Of a stretch of 7,719 nt of DNA, positions 4,249 through 7,719 are shown in pieces. The number at the start of each line of letters is the position of its first letter. Position 1 is the first letter of the stretch. The notes below the pieces were generated by a model that saw nothing but the letters and a program-made list of their open reading frames with translations, ran no database searches and was not told the DNA's origin. A program made the translations under genes and the position numbers. Source of the stretch: JAUVKA01 sp964465145 (lineage in GTDB: Bacteria > Bacteroidota > Bacteroidia > Bacteroidales > UBA12481). The stretch spans positions 1 to 7,719 of the forward strand of contig CAYXJR010000133.1 of the NCBI GenBank assembly GCA_964465145.1, read 5' to 3'.

Positions 4249-5721
4249 TCAGTTGCATGGTTTCATACACGCAATCAAATCTTTTATCCTCACATTAGCA
4301 ATGCCTGAGGTTATATCAGACATAGCATATGGAATAATCAGTATGTTATTATGAATTAGAGAACCACAGGAATATACGACATTGGGTATATAACCTTCGC
4401 GTTCTTTTTCGTTTGGCACAAGAAGCGGTTCTTCGAGCCTCGCAATGATTTTTGACGGGTTTTCGAGGTCAAGCAAAACTGCACCGATGGAATATTGCCT
4501 CATTGGTCCTACACCATGAGTAAGCACAAGCCAGCCGTCGCTTATTTCGAGCGGTGACCCGCAATTGCCAATTTGAACAAATTCCCATGGCATAAGGGGT
4601 TCCTGAATAATTTTTGCTTCATTCCAGAAATGCAGGTGATCGGAAAACATGATATGATTATTTTCCCCGTCCAAACGGGAGAGCATTACATATTTACCTT
4701 TTATCTTGCGTGGAAATAAAGCCATACCCTTATTTTGGGCAGCCTTGCCATTTAATGTAATGATATCGAAATTGAGAAAATCTTTAGTCACCAATAAATG
4801 CGGAAGAATGCACACCCCGTTGTATGCAGTATACGTTGCATAATAGGTAATCTTGCCGTTATCATCGAAAAACTGAACAAACCTTGCATCTTCAATTCCC
4901 TGGCTTTCATTTTCAGAAACCGGAAATATCACACGTTCTGAAATTTTTGATTTTTCATCAAACTTTATTTTGTAATTCGAATTTGCCAGCCAGTTTATAT
5001 TGTTGATTGTTTGATTATTGCAGTCAAAGGCATGATCCATATAAAGTACATTAATGCTAACTTTCAATTCACTGTATGTGAAAACATCGGCTATTTGTTC
5101 AAAAATACGTCTACTTGTTTCATCCCATGAGTTCATATCTTCCAATTTAAGACGAAACAAATGACTGTCGTAGAACGGGTCATGTGCAACCTCCGGCGTT
5201 TTAACAAAATCCGAAATATTATCGAAAAGAAAAGAGCTATTATTTTGGATAATTCCACTGCGAAAAACAATAGATGAAATATGTCCTTCACCGGTAGCAC
5301 GAAGGCTCATAATAAAGCGTATTTCGCCTTCCTTAACTCCGCTTTGATTGGGATGCGGCACTATCGAAGGATTGAAAAGGGCAGCCGATTCAATGGAATA
5401 TTCCATTGTAAAATAGGCCCCGATAAGCATTTTTTTTGTATTGCTTATCTGAGTGTTTTGTGGAAGGTATTCCGAAACTTTATCGAAATGCTTGTTTAGC
5501 TGTTGCTCTATGTTTTTATGTCTGTCATAAAAATTAGTACGAACCTCTTGTAACAAACGCTCAGCCTTATTTTCCGAAAGACTTATCACCCTGTCAATTA
5601 TTTTGCTTACACGCAACATGTCGCTCGGAATATGGGCACGAGCGATAACTCGCGAAGTATCGCGTTCTATCTTTGTTATTTTTCTTTTAATTAACGACTT
5701 AATTTTATCTTCCTTATTCAT
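4249..5721 (-). CDS. Long-form GH130 family glycosidase/phosphorylase-like protein (490 aa)
   Basis: Residues 1-100 form a charged helical domain (MNKEDKIKSLIKRKITKIER onward) that short GH130 proteins lack. From about 105 the GH130 five-bladed propeller follows: GEGHISS (145-151), GIEDAR (275-280, with D278 in the position of the conserved catalytic aspartate), SRLDGEN (348-354), QIGNCGSP (383-390), THGVGPMRQYSIGAVLLDLE (401-420), and VVYSCGSLIHNN. GH130 enzymes act on beta-mannosides by phosphorolysis or hydrolysis. Against the shorter paralogue in this operon, two residues that probably hold phosphate are changed (R153 to G352, K192 to Q384), while R349, H402 and Y410 remain. A hydrolase or a different acceptor is therefore possible. 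No signal peptide is present. The start overlaps the upstream gene's stop (ATGA, 5718-5721), which indicates translational coupling. It is the last gene of the operon. Confidence 0.88.
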   Translation of the reverse strand: MNKEDKIKSLIKRKITKIERDTSRVIARAHIPSDMLRVSKIIDRVISLSENKAERLLQEVRTNFYDRHKNIEQQLNKHFDKVSEYLPQNTQISNTKKMLIGAYFTMEYSIESAALFNPSIVPHPNQSGVKEGEIRFIMSLRATGEGHISSIVFRSGIIQNNSSFLFDNISDFVKTPEVAHDPFYDSHLFRLKLEDMNSWDETSRRIFEQIADVFTYSELKVSINVLYMDHAFDCNNQTINNINWLANSNYKIKFDEKSKISERVIFPVSENESQGIEDARFVQFFDDNGKITYYATYTAYNGVCILPHLLVTKDFLNFDIITLNGKAAQNKGMALFPRKIKGKYVMLSRLDGENNHIMFSDHLHFWNEAKIIQEPLMPWEFVQIGNCGSPLEISDGWLVLTHGVGPMRQYSIGAVLLDLENPSKIIARLEEPLLVPNEKEREGYIPNVVYSCGSLIHNNILIIPYAMSDITSGIANVRIKDLIACMKPCN

Positions 5722-6737
5722 TTGAATCTGTTATTTAATATTTTATTATATACCTCTATATAGCCATCAATCATTTTTTCTCTGCTAAATTTAGAGAACG
5801 CCCACTCTCTGCAATACTTTCTATCTACTGATTTTATATTACCAATGGCTTCAACTGCTTCGTTAATTGTATTAACCAAAAAACCGGTTTTCCCATGAAG
5901 GATTAATTCGGGCATGGAGCCTAAATTAAATGCAATAACAGGTGTTCCACACAACATCGATTCCGCTACGCTCAGTCCAAAAGGTTCTTTAAAACTGATG
6001 GGGTGCAAAAGGGCATAAGCCTCACCCAATAGTTTATCCCTTTCTTCTGGCCCTGAATTACCGACATAAACAATATCATCATCATTAATAAAAGGCTTAA
6101 CTTTATTGTTAAAATATTCCTGATGCTGAACTAAACCCGAAATAATCAGTTTTCTACCCGCTTGCTTAGCTATTTGAATAGCTTCGTAGGTTCCCTTTTC
6201 GGGATGTACCCTGCCAAAAAAAAGCAAATATTCTTTCGACGTTGGCTGAAATGTAAATTCGTTGGTGTTTAAACCATTGTAGATGGTTGTCGTATATTGG
6301 AGCTCCGGGCTACGATCGGAATTACTTATTGACACATAAAAATTATCGGAATTATACTTTTTATAAACCGTAATTATTTTAGGAGATGAAAAGCCATGAA
6401 TGGTTGTAACCATAGGTGTTTTTATAAGCCGGGAATAGCTAAGGGGCAGGAAATCGAAATTATTGTGAATCAAATCGAAATCGTCTGCTCTCTCCATTAA
6501 ATTACTGATATGCAAACATTCCCATACTTTAGGGTCGAGATCGGGATTTTCGGCATAAGCAGTTTCAGAAACATATTCTAATTTACCTTTGGTACTGGAA
6601 TTTCCCGTAGCAAATAAAGTAACATCAATATTTCTTTCAATAAGTCCTTCAGCAATATTTGAAGCCACCTGCTCCCACGGGCCGTACTTTGCCGGCGGTG
6701 TTCTCCAAGCAATAGGAGATAGGATTGCTATTTTCAT
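5718..6737 (-). CDS. Glycosyltransferase family 4 (GT-B fold)
   Basis: This 339-aa enzyme begins MKIAILSPIAWRTPPAKYGP, with the glycine/proline-rich donor-side loop of this GT4 group (KYGPWEQV, 17-23). The N-terminal acceptor domain spans about 1-165 and includes TTIHGFSSPK. The C-terminal domain has GRVHPEKG (175-182), the nucleotide-sugar-binding loop, and EPFGLSVAE (251-259), the E-x7-E motif of retaining GT-B enzymes, followed by GTPVIAFNLGSMPELI. No membrane segment or signal peptide is visible, so it acts in the cytoplasm or at the inner face of the membrane. The donor sugar cannot be read from sequence; GDP-mannose is a guess from the GH130 neighbours. It starts one base after the stop of the first GH130 gene, and its own stop overlaps the start of the second, so the three are almost certainly one transcription unit. 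Confidence 0.92.
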   Translation of the reverse strand: MKIAILSPIAWRTPPAKYGPWEQVASNIAEGLIERNIDVTLFATGNSSTKGKLEYVSETAYAENPDLDPKVWECLHISNLMERADDFDLIHNNFDFLPLSYSRLIKTPMVTTIHGFSSPKIITVYKKYNSDNFYVSISNSDRSPELQYTTTIYNGLNTNEFTFQPTSKEYLLFFGRVHPEKGTYEAIQIAKQAGRKLIISGLVQHQEYFNNKVKPFINDDDIVYVGNSGPEERDKLLGEAYALLHPISFKEPFGLSVAESMLCGTPVIAFNLGSMPELILHGKTGFLVNTINEAVEAIGNIKSVDRKYCREWAFSKFSREKMIDGYIEVYNKILNNRFK

Positions 6738-6738
6738 T

Positions 6739-7665
6739 TTAAAGTGGTTGACGTGAATTATTCAAACAATGATCAACCAGCTCTTCTATATTTGCAGTGC
6801 CCACGCACATCACAGAATCGGCTCCCCCCCAGTATATCTTAACCGTTCCGTCATCTTCGGGAACAGCACCACAACAGAAGACCACATTATGCACATAACC
6901 GGTGATTTCATATGGCTCTTCCGGTTGCAGGATCCAATCATCGGCCACCGCAATAATTTCAGAAGGATTATTGAGATCATGCAATGCGACCCCTAACCTA
7001 TAGACACTACCATCCATGGTAGGAAATACGCCATGATATATATTCAACCACCCACGGGGCGTTTTAATTGGCGGTGCACCGGGACCTATTTTCATTTCAT
7101 CCCAATGATACTGACAAGGTTTCATAATTAGCTTCGATTCTCCCCAGTATATAAGGTCGGGGGAATACGATATCCATACCGACCAAGGTGATATTTCGGA
7201 ATGAGGACGGTCAAGACGTGCGTATAAACCATTAAACTTTTCAGGAAAAATTACCACATTACGGTAATCGGCTTCGGTGATAAGAGATATTCGTTGAATG
7301 GATTTAAAATCGGTTGTTTTTGCCAGGCCTATTCTTACTCCATTTCGGGAATAGGCACTATAAGTTATAAGATATTCGCCATCAATAAAAACAATGCGGG
7401 GATCTTCCACTCCGTATTCTTCGTATTTCTGAAAAATACCTTCGGTAGCCGGAACCATAAAAGGTTTCTCATCGGCGACAAAATTAAATCCATCCTCACT
7501 TTCAGCTTTACCTAAAATACTTCTTCCGTTTAGCTTATGAGAGCGGAAAATCATTATATATTTTCCGTTAAATTTTACAACCCCAGCATTATGCACGGTT
7601 GCAACAGTATAGGGAATATCTTTCTTGGTTAAAATCGGATTGTTTTCGTATCTTTTTATTAACAT
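6739..7665 (-). CDS. GH130 family beta-mannoside phosphorylase-like protein (308 aa)
   Basis: The frame from ATG 7665 (MLIKRYENNPILTKKDIPYT) has the usual length and motif order of short GH130 enzymes: NAGVVKFNGKYIMIFR (26-41), GVEDPR (85-90, with D88 as the expected catalytic aspartate), YARLDRPHSE (148-157), KIGPGAPPI (192-200), NIYHGVF (208-214), YRLGVALHDLNNPSEII (222-238), and YWGGADSV (278-285). R150, R153, K192, H211 and Y222 are the kinds of residue that bind phosphate in characterised mannoside phosphorylases. Phosphorolysis of a beta-mannoside to mannose-1-phosphate is therefore the best guess, though the linkage is not readable. No signal peptide is seen, so it is cytoplasmic. It is the first visible gene of the operon. 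The in-frame stop at 7717-7719 bounds the start, and no strong promoter is visible in the 54 bases left before the window edge. Confidence 0.9.
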   Translation of the reverse strand: MLIKRYENNPILTKKDIPYTVATVHNAGVVKFNGKYIMIFRSHKLNGRSILGKAESEDGFNFVADEKPFMVPATEGIFQKYEEYGVEDPRIVFIDGEYLITYSAYSRNGVRIGLAKTTDFKSIQRISLITEADYRNVVIFPEKFNGLYARLDRPHSEISPWSVWISYSPDLIYWGESKLIMKPCQYHWDEMKIGPGAPPIKTPRGWLNIYHGVFPTMDGSVYRLGVALHDLNNPSEIIAVADDWILQPEEPYEITGYVHNVVFCCGAVPEDDGTVKIYWGGADSVMCVGTANIEELVDHCLNNSRQPL

Positions 7666-7719
7666 AAACTGGGGTATGCACTTGAAACATATTAAAAAAC
7701 TTAGTAAATTTGGGATCTA

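Noticed and set aside
5281..5499. Plus-strand frame inside the long GH130 gene
   Set aside because: It lies antisense inside a well-supported enzyme gene.
6769..7515. Two plus-strand frames inside the short GH130 gene (6769-6996 and 7294-7515)
   Set aside because: They lie antisense to conserved GH130 motifs and have no coding features of their own.
7684..7691. TATGTTTC as a Bacteroidota -7 promoter box (TAnnTTTG) for the operon
   Set aside because: One base is off consensus, no TTTG -33 element is seen at the right spacing, and only 28 bases of window lie upstream of it, so this cannot be decided.

Overview
The window looks like a piece of a Bacteroidota chromosome. It is AT-rich, most start codons are preceded by A/T-rich sequence instead of a Shine-Dalgarno box, and it carries an IS66-type element and GH130/GT4 sugar-enzyme genes of the kind common in that phylum. 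This is inferred from style and gene content, not from a marker gene. Every gene I accept lies on the minus strand, so the biological reading direction is right to left.

Right part (about 4249-7665): a compact three-gene operon, GH130 glycosidase/phosphorylase -> GT4 glycosyltransferase -> longer GH130 protein. The spacings are 1 nt and a 4-nt ATGA overlap. The enzymes lack signal peptides and probably build and/or recycle a mannose-containing glycan in the cytoplasm. The two GH130 proteins differ at residues that align with putative phosphate-binding positions, so they may do different chemistry.

Middle part (about 1430-4075): a row of short unrelated genes separated by long imperfect inverted repeats. 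These have the layout of integron gene cassettes with attC sites: stop codons overlap a GCCTAAT- or AATAAC-like box, long imperfect stems have transition-type mismatches or a bulged base, a TTAGGC-like box lies on the other side, and the next start codon follows closely. Two of the sites (2264-2386 and 3953-4074) are clearly related to each other and have arms exactly 70 bases apart. The third (3249-3320) is shorter and different. The cassette genes encode a 203-aa protein with one N-terminal membrane segment, a 282-aa HEPN-like protein with an R-x4-H motif (a candidate RNase or defence protein), and an unrecognised 130-aa protein. A cut-off 78-codon ORF follows. No integrase gene is in the window, so this resembles a CALIN (a cluster of attC sites lacking an integron integrase).

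Left part (1-1430): an IS66-family element (272-1430) with good terminal inverted repeats starting GTAAC. Its transposase has lost the middle third, including the expected first two catalytic aspartates. One end cuts off the last cassette-like ORF and supplies its stop codon. The other end sits 19 bases upstream of an MscS-type mechanosensitive channel gene that runs off the left edge. No target-site duplication is visible, which fits a deletion or rearrangement next to the element.
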